From positions 1 through 20,503 of the forward strand of contig JAVKFF010000066.1 of assembly GCA_040226215.1 (NCBI GenBank): DNA of 20,503 nucleotides, read 5' to 3'. The stretch comes from JAVKFF01 sp040226215. GTDB lineage: Bacteria > Pseudomonadota > Alphaproteobacteria > DSM-16000 > Inquilinaceae. A program made the position numbers and the translations under genes. Of this stretch, positions 8,230 through 14,995 are shown in pieces; the first letter of the stretch is position 1, and every line of letters begins with the position of its first letter. Below the pieces are notes generated by a model. That model did no database searches. It saw nothing but the letters and a program-made list of their open reading frames with translations, and was not told the DNA's origin.

Positions 8230-9954
8230 ATGGCTGAGGAATTCGACTACGTGATCGCCGGCGGCGGACCGGCCGGCTGCGTCCTGGCGCGCCGCCTGAC
8301 CGAGGACGCGGACGTCAGCGTCCTGCTCCTGGAGGCGGGGCGCGCCGACAGCCATCCCTATATCCGCATGCCGGCCGGATTCGCGAAGCTGACCGGCGCC
8401 AAGGCGAACTGGGGCTATACGACGGTTGGCCAGGAGGGCGTGGGCGGCCGCGATTTCTGGTACCCGCAGGGCAAGGTGCTGGGCGGCGGGTCGTCGATCA
8501 ATGCGCAGATCTACACCCGCGGCAATCCGCTCGACTACGAGGCCTGGGCGGAGGAGGCGGGCTGCGCCGGCTGGGCCTTCGCCGACGTGCTGCCCTATTT
8601 CAAGCGGGCGGAGGACAACGAGCGGCTGGAGGACGAGTATCACGCCAATGGCGGTCCGCTCGGCGTGTCCGACCCGGTCAACCCGCTGCCGATCTCCAAG
8701 GTCTTCCTGCGCGCGGCCCAGCAGGCCGGCATCCCCTACCGGCACGACTTCAACGGCGCCATCCAGGAGGGCATGGGCTTCTACCAGATGACCCAGCGAA
8801 TGGCGGCACGCTGCAGCGCCGCCCGGGCCTATCTGCACCCGGTCCTGGACCGCCCGAACCTGACCTTGCGCACCCGCACGCTGGCGACGCGCATCGTGGT
8901 GGAGAGCGGCCGGGCGGTCGGCGTTACCTACAGCGCCCGGGGCGGCGCCCCGACCACGGCCCGGGCGCGGCGCGAGGTCATCGTCACCGCCGGGGCGATC
9001 GGGTCGCCGAAGCTGCTGATGCTGTCGGGCATCGGCCCGGCCGACCACCTGCGCGAGACCGGCGTCGAGGTGGTGCACGACCTGCCGGGCGTTGGCCGCA
9101 ATCTGCAGGACCACATGGACGTGTACGTGGTGAACGAACTCACCGGCAATCACAGCTACGATCACGTCGCGAAGTGGCACCACACGCTTTGGGCCGGGCT
9201 GCAATACATGCTGTTCAGGAAGGGACCCGTGGCGTCGAACCTGGTGGATGCCGGCGGCTTCTGGTACGCCGATCCGGCCGCGCACTCGCCCGACATCCAG
9301 TTCCACTTCATGCTGGGCTCCGGGCTGGAGCACGGGCTGGAGAAGCTGAAGAACGACGGCGTGACGCTGAACTCCGCCTTCCTGCGTCCGCGGGCGCGCG
9401 GCTGGGTGAAGTTGCGCTCGCCCGATCCCGCCGAACCACCCCTGATCAACCCCAACTACTGGGGTGATCCCTACGACAAGGCGATGTCGATCCGCGGCTT
9501 CCGCCTGGCGCGGGAGATCATGGCGCAGGCGGCCTTCCAGCCCTGCCTCAAGGCCGAGCGACTTCCCGGCCCAGCGGTCCAGACGGATGAGGAGATAGCC
9601 GACTATGCGCAGCGCCACGGCAAGACGGACTACCACCCGGTCGGCACCTGCAAGATGGGCACGGACGCCATGGCCGTCGTCGACCTGACGCTGAAGGTGC
9701 GCGGCATCGAGGCGCTGCGGGTGTGCGACAGTTCGACCATGCCGCTGCTGGTGTCCGCGAACACCAACGCGCCCACCATCATGATGGCGGAAAAGGGCGC
9801 GGACCTGATCCGTGGCCGGCCCCTGCTGCCGCGTCTCAATGTGGGTTTCCATCGGCGCCGGGAGGCGGCGGGTCAGCCGCCAGGTCAGCTGCCGGGTCAG
9901 ACGGCCGTGGTCCCGGCAGGGGCAGCGACGAAGAAAGAGGCAGGCGCGTCATGA
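8230..9954 (+). CDS. GMC-family oxidoreductase, choline/alcohol dehydrogenase-like
   Basis: This 574-residue FAD enzyme is of the BetA/AlkJ type. It shows GGGPAG (11-16) with Glu35, GMC signature 1 (GKVLGGGSSINAQIYTRGN, from residue 81), GMC signature 2 (GAIGSPKLLMLSGIG, about 255-269), and the active-site pair His469 (YHPVGTCKMG) and Asn513 (TNAPT). It oxidises primary alcohols to aldehydes in this family, so the aldehyde dehydrogenase at the operon head is a natural partner (inference). GGAG lies upstream of ATG 8230. The family domain ends near residue 530. It is followed by an unusual tail of about 45 residues with three GQ-x-P-like repeats and a Lys/Ala-rich end. The stop overlaps the Dabb gene (ATGA). 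Confidence 0.92.
   Translation: MAEEFDYVIAGGGPAGCVLARRLTEDADVSVLLLEAGRADSHPYIRMPAGFAKLTGAKANWGYTTVGQEGVGGRDFWYPQGKVLGGGSSINAQIYTRGNPLDYEAWAEEAGCAGWAFADVLPYFKRAEDNERLEDEYHANGGPLGVSDPVNPLPISKVFLRAAQQAGIPYRHDFNGAIQEGMGFYQMTQRMAARCSAARAYLHPVLDRPNLTLRTRTLATRIVVESGRAVGVTYSARGGAPTTARARREVIVTAGAIGSPKLLMLSGIGPADHLRETGVEVVHDLPGVGRNLQDHMDVYVVNELTGNHSYDHVAKWHHTLWAGLQYMLFRKGPVASNLVDAGGFWYADPAAHSPDIQFHFMLGSGLEHGLEKLKNDGVTLNSAFLRPRARGWVKLRSPDPAEPPLINPNYWGDPYDKAMSIRGFRLAREIMAQAAFQPCLKAERLPGPAVQTDEEIADYAQRHGKTDYHPVGTCKMGTDAMAVVDLTLKVRGIEALRVCDSSTMPLLVSANTNAPTIMMAEKGADLIRGRPLLPRLNVGFHRRREAAGQPPGQLPGQTAVVPAGAATKKEAGAS
9871..9906 (+). repeat. Three-unit 12-bp tandem repeat inside the GMC dehydrogenase C-terminal tail
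   Basis: GGTCAG recurs at 9871, 9883 and 9895, exactly 12 bases apart, with similar GC-rich spacers. In frame it encodes GQPP-GQLP-GQTA (residues 548-559). The unit length is a multiple of three, so gain or loss of copies keeps the frame. Confidence 0.65.
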
Positions 9955-10265
9955 TCCGTCACTGTGTCTTCCTGAGGTACCGCGCCGACGTCCCGGGCCA
10001 TGAGAAGGATGAGATCCTGAATGAGATCAGGGCACTGCAGGGCAGGCTCGAGGGTCTGCTCGCGGTGCATGGCGGCGTCAATGTCAGCCCGGAGGGGCTC
10101 GACAAGGGACATTCGGAAGGATTCATCGTCGACTTCGCGGACGCTGCGGCGCGCGACCGTTACCTGGCCGACGCCGCCCACCAGGCGACCGGCCGGCGCA
10201 TTGTCGCGGCGACGGCGGGCGGTCTGGACGGGGTCTTCGTCTACGATCTCGAGACTCCCGAATGA
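9951..10265 (+). CDS. Dabb-family (stress-responsive alpha/beta barrel) small protein
   Basis: This 104-residue protein opens with MIRHCVFLRYRADVPGHEKDE, continues with a helix and VNVSPEGLDKGHSEGFIVDFADAAARDRY, and ends FVYDLE. That is the Dabb/ferredoxin-like fold pattern: an N-terminal H-x-V/C-x-F strand, a long helix, GxN-S, then a second strand and a 'D...RDxYLxDxxH' segment. Members form dimeric barrels. Some are plant stress proteins or small enzymes such as olivetolic acid cyclase, and most bacterial ones have no known role. ATGA overlap with the preceding dehydrogenase and with the following OtsB-like gene ties its expression to the operon. It may assist a keto-sugar or aldehyde step, but that is a guess. 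Confidence 0.8.
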   Translation: MIRHCVFLRYRADVPGHEKDEILNEIRALQGRLEGLLAVHGGVNVSPEGLDKGHSEGFIVDFADAAARDRYLADAAHQATGRRIVAATAGGLDGVFVYDLETPE

Positions 10266-11017
10266 CGTCGCATTCCCAATCGGATGCCGTCGCCGATGCC
10301 CTGCCGCCGCCGGACCGGCTGGCGTTGTTCCTGGACGTGGACGGCACGCTTGTCGGTACCCGTCCGTCCGACCGGCCGCAAAGGCTCGACGCCGACCGTC
10401 TGGAGACGCTGCGGGCGCTGGAGGACGTACTCGGCGGCGCCCTTGCGGTGATCTCCGGCCGTGCCGTCAGTGCCCTCGACCGGTTCTTCCATCCGCTCCG
10501 TCTCAACGCTGCCGGCATCCAGGGCATCGAGACGCGCATCGACCAGGGCGATGTCGAGCGCACCGAGCTCGGCCCGGCCGATCACGCCGTGCTCGAACGC
10601 CTGGCGCACGAGGTCGAGGCACTCGGCTTTCCCGTTGAGTTCGAGTGGAAGGGGGCGGGCCTGACATTCGTCTACGAGGAGGCGGCGCCCTTCGTGGAGG
10701 AATTGATGGGGCTGGTGGAAATGCGTCTGACCGCCGGCTTGCGGGCCTATCGCGGCGTCATCGCCATCGATGTGGTGCCGTCGCATGCCGGAAAGGGGCC
10801 GGCGCTGGTCAAGCTGATGCGGCAGGCGCCGTTCACCGGCCGTCTGCCGGTGCATTTCGGCGACGACCTGGCGGATGAGAGCGCCTTCGCGGAAGCGGCC
10901 GGCGGTGGTGGTTTCGGCGTCTCGGTGCGCCGCCCGACCGGCCTCACACGCTACCACCTCGCCGACCACGAGTCCGTCTGGCAGGTGCTGACCGCCTATC
11001 GCCTGCGTCACGCCTGA
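10262..11017 (+). CDS. otsB: Trehalose-6-phosphate phosphatase-like HAD phosphatase (OtsB family)
   Basis: This 251-residue protein is a HAD-superfamily phosphatase of the OtsB type, which releases trehalose from trehalose 6-phosphate. Motif I is FLDVDGTL (nucleophile Asp25, general acid Asp27), motif II/cap entry is ISGR (64-67), motif III Lys178 lies in HAGKG, and motif IV is GDDLADESAF (200-209). The family substrate segment, normally G-x-HG-x-E, reads GIQGIE here, so His is replaced by Gln, and the usual GDDVTDE is GDDLADE. These changes leave some doubt that trehalose 6-phosphate is the real substrate. No OtsA synthase is nearby. It is the last gene of the tightly overlapped operon (ATGA with the Dabb gene), so a different phosphosugar or glycoside phosphate is possible. 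Confidence 0.82.
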   Translation: MTSHSQSDAVADALPPPDRLALFLDVDGTLVGTRPSDRPQRLDADRLETLRALEDVLGGALAVISGRAVSALDRFFHPLRLNAAGIQGIETRIDQGDVERTELGPADHAVLERLAHEVEALGFPVEFEWKGAGLTFVYEEAAPFVEELMGLVEMRLTAGLRAYRGVIAIDVVPSHAGKGPALVKLMRQAPFTGRLPVHFGDDLADESAFAEAAGGGGFGVSVRRPTGLTRYHLADHESVWQVLTAYRLRHA

Positions 11018-11140
11018 AGGCGGACGCGCTGACGAAAGCACAAGGGTGCGGCGATCGCCTCTTGCTGTGCAACACCACCATCATAGTTTGATGACATGCG
11101 GGGCCGGTCGGCCGACGATTGAGGGGAGTTCTCAGGCAAG
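11018..11140 (+). promoter_or_regulatory. Intergenic region with inverted repeats; probable promoter/operator for the membrane phosphotransferase
   Basis: These 123 bases are less GC-rich than their surroundings. They hold two perfect small dyads: TTGC-TGT-GCAA (11062-11072) and CATCA-TAGTT-TGATG (11079-11093). I find no convincing -35/-10 pair (TTGCTG with TAGTTT at 16 bp is weak). GAGGGGAG at 11121-11128 is the ribosome site for the next gene. The call of a separate promoter is inference from the gap after an otherwise overlapping operon. Confidence 0.35.
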
Positions 11141-12841
11141 GTGAGCGGAACGCAACCAGGAAAGCTTTCGCCTCCCACCGGTCGCGGCGGCATTGCCGGC
11201 ATCGTGGCGACGCTGTTGGCGCTGGTCTTCCTGAATGCCGTGCTGCTGCTGCCGCCCTCGCCGTCGGCGTTGACGGCCGACCATTTCCTCGCCATCGCGA
11301 TCGAGCTGCCGCTGATCGTCGCCATCCTGTTCGTCACTCCCCGCGTGCTCAGATGGCCCGTCACGGCCCTCGTCGTCGCGGTGCTGGCGATCACCAGCTT
11401 TCTCAGCATCGCCAATATCATGACCCAGCTCAGCCTGGGCCGCTTCTTCAAGCCGCTGGTCGACAGCCAGCTTTTCGGCGCCGGCTGGGACGTGCTAAGC
11501 GGCGCCGTGGGAGAGACCCGCGCGCTGCTGATCACCGTGGCCGCCATCGCCGGCTTCCTCCTGCTGATGGCGCTGGTCTGGTGGGCGGTGGGCAGGCTCT
11601 TCCGCCTCGGACAAGGCTGGCGTGGCCAGCAGCGCCTCGCCGCGGCCGGTTTGCCGGCGGTCGCCGTGGCGCTGGTCTTCGGTCTGGGGATCGGGCGCGG
11701 CAGCGGCATCCCGGTCGACGACCAGGCGTGGGAACGCCTGTCATTCCATACCCGCCAGATCGTCAGCGACCTCGAATCGCGGCGGGAGTTCGCCGGCGAC
11801 CTTGCCGAAGATTCCCTGTCGGCGCTTCCGGCGGAGGCCCAGCTCAGCCGTCTCGAGGGCCGGGACGTGCTGCTGGTGTTCATCGAATCCTATGGCCGTT
11901 CGGCGCTGGACGATGCGCGCTACCGCCCCGTCGTGGCGCCGGCGCTGGGCGCGCTGGGGGAGGCCGTCCGCGCCGCCGACGCCCATGCCGTGAGCGGCTG
12001 GCTGACCTCGCCGGTTGCCGGCGGCCAGAGCTGGCTGGCGCATGGCTCGCTGCTGTCTGGGCTGTGGCTCGACACCCAGCGCCGCTACGACCAGCTCGTC
12101 ACCAGCGACCGCGAGACCCTGGTGCATCTGTTCGACGCCGCCGGCTGGCGCACCACGGCGATCATGCCGGCGCTCACCCTGGCCTGGCCGGAGGGGCACT
12201 ATTTCGGCTACGACCGGCTCTACGACGCCGACGATCTCGGCTATGCCGGTCGGCCCTTCAACTGGGTCACCATGCCCGACCAGTACACGCTGACGGCGCT
12301 CAACCGGCTGGAGCTCGATCCAGCACCCCGCGATCCGGTCTTCGCCGAAGTAGCGTTGATCTCCAGCCACGCGCCCTGGACGCCGATCGCACCGGTGATC
12401 GATTGGGCTGATGTCGGCGACGGCAGCATCTTCAGCCAGTGGGCCGATACAGGCGACCCGCCGGCCGTGCTGTGGCGCGACTTCGACCGGGTGCGCGAGC
12501 ACTACGCGCTCTCCATCGCCTATTCGCTGGAGGTGGTTGCCGGCTATATCGAGACCTTTCTCGACGAGGAGGATCTGCTGATCGTGCTCGGCGATCATCA
12601 GGCCGCGCCCCTGATCACCGGCGAGGGCGCCTCCCGGGCGGTGCCGATGCACGTGATCAGCCGCGACCCCCGTCTGATCGAGGCGATCGCGGACTGGGGC
12701 TGGACGCCGGGTGTCGCGCCGACAGCCGAAACCCCGGAATGGCCGATGAGCGCCTTCCGGGCTCGCTTCGTGGAGGCCTATAGCGACACTGGGCACGTCG
12801 TCGCCAATGCTGGCGGGGAGTCCGAGCCGTCGACGCCCTGA
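11141..12841 (+). CDS. Membrane-bound sulfatase/phosphoglycerol transferase-like protein (alkaline phosphatase superfamily, LtaS/OpgB type)
   Basis: The 566-residue protein has about five N-terminal membrane helices (near residues 18-38, 47-67, 74-94, 129-149, 167-185), then a periplasmic alkaline-phosphatase-fold domain. Metal and active-site signatures resembling LtaS are FIESYGRS (Glu249), a Ser-containing nucleophile loop GGQSWLAHGSLLSG (candidate Ser297) and LGDHQ (Asp485, His486). Family members transfer phosphoglycerol or phosphoethanolamine, or hydrolyse such esters, on envelope glycans and lipids. The substrate is unknown. GTG 11141 is the likely start, 12 bases after GAGGGGAG, and no ATG fits before the first helix. 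It follows the OtsB-like gene in the same direction but with a 123-base gap, so it is probably a separate unit. Confidence 0.8.
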   Translation: MSGTQPGKLSPPTGRGGIAGIVATLLALVFLNAVLLLPPSPSALTADHFLAIAIELPLIVAILFVTPRVLRWPVTALVVAVLAITSFLSIANIMTQLSLGRFFKPLVDSQLFGAGWDVLSGAVGETRALLITVAAIAGFLLLMALVWWAVGRLFRLGQGWRGQQRLAAAGLPAVAVALVFGLGIGRGSGIPVDDQAWERLSFHTRQIVSDLESRREFAGDLAEDSLSALPAEAQLSRLEGRDVLLVFIESYGRSALDDARYRPVVAPALGALGEAVRAADAHAVSGWLTSPVAGGQSWLAHGSLLSGLWLDTQRRYDQLVTSDRETLVHLFDAAGWRTTAIMPALTLAWPEGHYFGYDRLYDADDLGYAGRPFNWVTMPDQYTLTALNRLELDPAPRDPVFAEVALISSHAPWTPIAPVIDWADVGDGSIFSQWADTGDPPAVLWRDFDRVREHYALSIAYSLEVVAGYIETFLDEEDLLIVLGDHQAAPLITGEGASRAVPMHVISRDPRLIEAIADWGWTPGVAPTAETPEWPMSAFRARFVEAYSDTGHVVANAGGESEPSTP

Positions 12842-12854
12842 AGACGGTCAGGGC
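12835..12854. terminator. Bidirectional hairpin spanning both convergent stop codons
   Basis: GCCCTGA-AGACGG-TCAGGGC is a perfect 7-bp stem with a 6-base loop. The left arm contains the TGA of the membrane phosphotransferase, and the right arm contains the complement of the anti-sigma TGA. It can form in both transcripts. No T-run follows on either side, so termination strength is uncertain. Confidence 0.5.
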
Positions 12855-13597
12855 TGGGTGAAGACCGCGGTCGAGACCACCGGACCGGTCGGCGCTCCTG
12901 TCGGTGAACCGCCCGGCGGCTCGAGCGAGATGGCCAGGGTGGAGCCGACGCTCTCGTTGACTTCCTCGGGCAGGCTGTAGGCCGCGCCGACCGGCAGGAC
13001 ACCCAGCGAGCGGGGCGCCTGTTCGGGCTCGATCAGCCAGATCTCGAAGACCGCGTCCTCGGGCGCAACCGGCCGGCCGATGGGGCGGACGACGGGCGCC
13101 GAATCTGCCACGGCCTCGACCAGGAAGGCCGGCTGCCCGTCGGCGCCCGACAGCAGGGCGAAGCGATCGATGGCGGTGGCCTGATCGTCGGCGACCGGCC
13201 GCAGCAGGATGACGAGCAGGGCCGCCACGGCACCGGCGGCGACAAGGCCGAAACCGGCGGCAAGCCGACGCCACCAGGCGAGCGCCGCTGCGACATGGCC
13301 GCGGTCGCTGGTCAGCCGGGACGCCTCTGCCGGGGTGCCCGCGTCCGCCCGCGCGTCCAGCGTTGCGTCGATGCGCAACAGCAGGTCTTCCGGTGCCGCC
13401 TCCACGGCAGGCGTGCGAGCGAGTCCGTCGAGCTGCGTGCGCCACCAGCCGACGAGATCGGCGAATTCGGGGTCGGTGGCGAGCCGCAGGGCGGCCTGCC
13501 GCTGCCGGGAGCCTTCCAGCAGGCCAAGCGCGTATTCGCCGGCCAGTGCGACGTCGTGTGCATTGTCGCTCGGACGGCCGGTCGTGCGGTCCGTCAT
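12848..13597 (-). CDS. RskA-like membrane anti-sigma factor
   Basis: This 249-residue single-pass membrane protein is the partner of the ECF sigma factor encoded just upstream. The N-terminal cytoplasmic part carries AGEYALGLL (19-27) and a helical segment to about residue 85, typical of RskA-type anti-sigma domains that lack a zinc HxxxCxxC motif. One membrane helix is at about 113-133 (AAGFGLVAAGAVAALLVILL). The periplasmic C-terminal domain matches the anti-sigma-K factor type (FEIWLIE...PRSLGVLP, GSTLAISLEPPGGSPTG). ATG 13597 overlaps the sigma stop (ATGA), and a GTG at 13606 would also fit. By family knowledge, release of sigma needs stepwise cleavage in the periplasm and membrane. The signal here is unknown. 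Confidence 0.87.
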   Translation of the reverse strand: MTDRTTGRPSDNAHDVALAGEYALGLLEGSRQRQAALRLATDPEFADLVGWWRTQLDGLARTPAVEAAPEDLLLRIDATLDARADAGTPAEASRLTSDRGHVAAALAWWRRLAAGFGLVAAGAVAALLVILLRPVADDQATAIDRFALLSGADGQPAFLVEAVADSAPVVRPIGRPVAPEDAVFEIWLIEPEQAPRSLGVLPVGAAYSLPEEVNESVGSTLAISLEPPGGSPTGAPTGPVVSTAVFTQP

Positions 13598-14166
13598 GAC
13601 AGGCACTCCCGGAGCGCGATCAGGCCGCGGCGGATGCGCGATTTGATGGTGCCGACCGGTTCGCCGGTGAGGCGGGCCGCCTCACGGTGGCTGAGCCCCT
13701 TGGAATAGACGGCGACGATCAGCGCGCTCTGGTCGGCGCGCAGTTCCTCCAGACATGCGTCCAGGCGCGTGCGGTCCTGGGACAGGCTGGCGCGCTCCTC
13801 GGGCGAGGGTGCGTTATCGATCTCGTCCTCCGCCGACACCGGATTGGCCTTGAGAATGGCGCGGCGGCGCGAGGATTTGCGGATGGCGTCGATCGCCCGG
13901 TTGCGCACGATGGTGGACAGCCAGGCGCGCGGCGCACCCATGCTGGGCTCGAAGCTGCCGGCGCGCTCGCACACGATGACGAAGGCGTCGTGCACGCAGT
14001 CCTCGGCCATGGTTCGGTCCCCCACGATACCGCTGGCCAGCCGGATCAGCCGGCCGGCATGCCGATGGTAGAGATCGCGCAAGGCGGCCCGGTTGCCGCC
14101 CGCCAGCTTGGCGAGAAGCTCCTCGTCCGGCGCGCCGCCTTCAGCCTCGGTTTCGTGAGCCGTCAT
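13594..14166 (-). CDS. ECF RNA polymerase sigma factor (SigK-like)
   Basis: This 190-residue group-4 sigma factor has region 2 at about residues 24-97 (AEDCVHDAFVIVCERAG, then AWLSTIVRNRAIDAIRK for core and -10 recognition). A linker follows, then region 4 at about 130-185 with the helix-turn-helix LSHREAARLTGEPVGTIKSR for the -35 element. Start ATG 14166 has AGGG 8 bases upstream. The open frame further upstream is low-complexity Arg-rich sequence and not likely coding. It is translationally coupled to the RskA-like anti-sigma gene and lies downstream of two fasciclin genes on the same strand. That synteny, with the RskA partner, is why I call it SigK-like. Autoregulation is expected but I could not identify a convincing ECF promoter. 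Confidence 0.9.
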   Translation of the reverse strand: MTAHETEAEGGAPDEELLAKLAGGNRAALRDLYHRHAGRLIRLASGIVGDRTMAEDCVHDAFVIVCERAGSFEPSMGAPRAWLSTIVRNRAIDAIRKSSRRRAILKANPVSAEDEIDNAPSPEERASLSQDRTRLDACLEELRADQSALIVAVYSKGLSHREAARLTGEPVGTIKSRIRRGLIALRECLS

Positions 14167-14254
14167 CGTTGAGACCCTAGCAAGGCCTCGGGACGATCGA
14201 AACGCGAACTTGACCGGACCTGTCGATTCTCGGGCGTGTCGGGCGCGAATGCCC

Positions 14255-14299
14255 CCGCGGCGACGGCGCACGTGGCGGAGGGGACCACCGCCGCCGCGG
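14255..14299. repeat. GC-rich inverted repeat between lipoprotein fasciclin and sigma gene
   Basis: CCGCGGCG (14255-14262) and CGCCGCGG (14292-14299) are perfectly complementary over 8 bp around a 29-base interior, which itself contains GTGG (14272-14275) and CCAC (14285-14288). It lies in the 154-base gap downstream of the fasciclin stop. It may attenuate read-through from the fasciclin genes into the sigma gene. No T-run is seen. Confidence 0.35.
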
Positions 14300-14320
14300 T
14301 CGGGCTGTCGCGAGGGACGG

Positions 14321-14923
14321 TTACGGCAGCAGCACCGTGTCGATCGAGTGGATGACGCCGTTCGACTGGTACACGTCATAAGTGCCGATGTTGGCGGTGT
14401 TGCCGCTGGCGTCGGTCACCACCACGTTGGACGGTCCGTTCATCGCCACCATCAGGGTGCCGCCGTTGGCGGTCTCAAGCGTCGCCGAGCCGCCGCCGGA
14501 ACGGATGCGCTGCATCAAGGCCTGGCTGTCGAGCGTGCCAGGCACGACGTGGTAGGTCAGGACGGCGGTGAGCTGGTCCTTGTTCTGCGGACGCAGCAGC
14601 GTCTCGACGGTACCCGCCGGCAGATCCTCGAAGGCGTCGTTGACCGGCGCGAAGACGGTGAACGGGCCGGGGCTGTTCAGCGTATCGACGAGATCCGCCG
14701 CCTGCACCGCCGCGACCAGCGTGGTATGGTCGGCGGAGTTGACCGCGTTGGCGACGATCGTCTGGTCGGGGAACATGGCCTCGCCGCCGACCATGACGGT
14801 GCCGTCCATCGCCATCATGTCGTCGTCGGACATGTTGGCCATGCCGGTCTGGCAGGCGGCGAGGGCGAGGGCGCCGGCGGCGACGAGCATGGGGCGGCCG
14901 TGCCGCTTGAAGCTGATCTTCAT
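14321..14923 (-). CDS. Fasciclin (FAS1) domain lipoprotein
   Basis: The 200-residue protein has a lipoprotein signal: basic start, hydrophobic stretch and lipobox LAAC with Cys24. Gln at +2 suggests outer-membrane rather than inner-membrane retention. After a Met/Asp-rich linker (MSDDDMMAMDG) comes one FAS1 domain from about residue 50 to the C-terminus, with the H1 box FTVFAPVNDAF, the YH segment LTYHVVPG and the H2-like NGVIHSIDTVLLP. FAS1 domains mediate adhesion or carbohydrate/protein contacts outside the cell. SD AGGAAGGA (14931-14938) lies 7 bases from ATG. It is a close paralogue of the next fasciclin upstream and probably a target of the neighbouring sigma factor, by analogy with MPT83. 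A secreted/anchored pair is retained. Confidence 0.92.
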   Translation of the reverse strand: MKISFKRHGRPMLVAAGALALAACQTGMANMSDDDMMAMDGTVMVGGEAMFPDQTIVANAVNSADHTTLVAAVQAADLVDTLNSPGPFTVFAPVNDAFEDLPAGTVETLLRPQNKDQLTAVLTYHVVPGTLDSQALMQRIRSGGGSATLETANGGTLMVAMNGPSNVVVTDASGNTANIGTYDVYQSNGVIHSIDTVLLP

Positions 14924-14935
14924 CGGATAATCCTT

Positions 14936-14969
14936 CCTGTTGACTGCGCGTGCCTGTTGACTGCGCGTG
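14936..14969. repeat. Perfect 17-bp tandem duplication upstream of the lipoprotein fasciclin
   Basis: CCTGTTGACTGCGCGTG occurs twice without a gap or mismatch (14936-14952, 14953-14969). On the coding (-) strand, the copy nearest the gene ends in CAACAGG and contributes the first AGG of the Shine-Dalgarno of the fasciclin lipoprotein gene. It lies in the 72-base gap between the two fasciclin genes. Confidence 0.9.
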
Positions 14970-14978
14970 GAGGTGCGA

Positions 14979-14992
14979 ACGGTCGGGACCGT
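14979..14992. repeat. Inverted repeat just after the secreted fasciclin stop
   Basis: ACGGTC-GG-GACCGT is a perfect 6-bp dyad 3 bases downstream (on the - strand) of the TAA of the secreted fasciclin gene. The 2-base centre means an actual RNA hairpin would open to four or five pairs. It could limit read-through, or be a protein-binding dyad upstream of the lipoprotein gene. Confidence 0.35.
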
Positions 14993-14995
14993 GCC

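Noticed and set aside
1655..9852. Very long open frames on the - strand (for example 1655-2983, 4749-6668, 7909-9852)
   Set aside because: They lie opposite well-supported enzymes and transporter genes. Their translations are His/Arg/Gly/Asp-rich without domain motifs, as expected for frames mirroring GC-rich codons.
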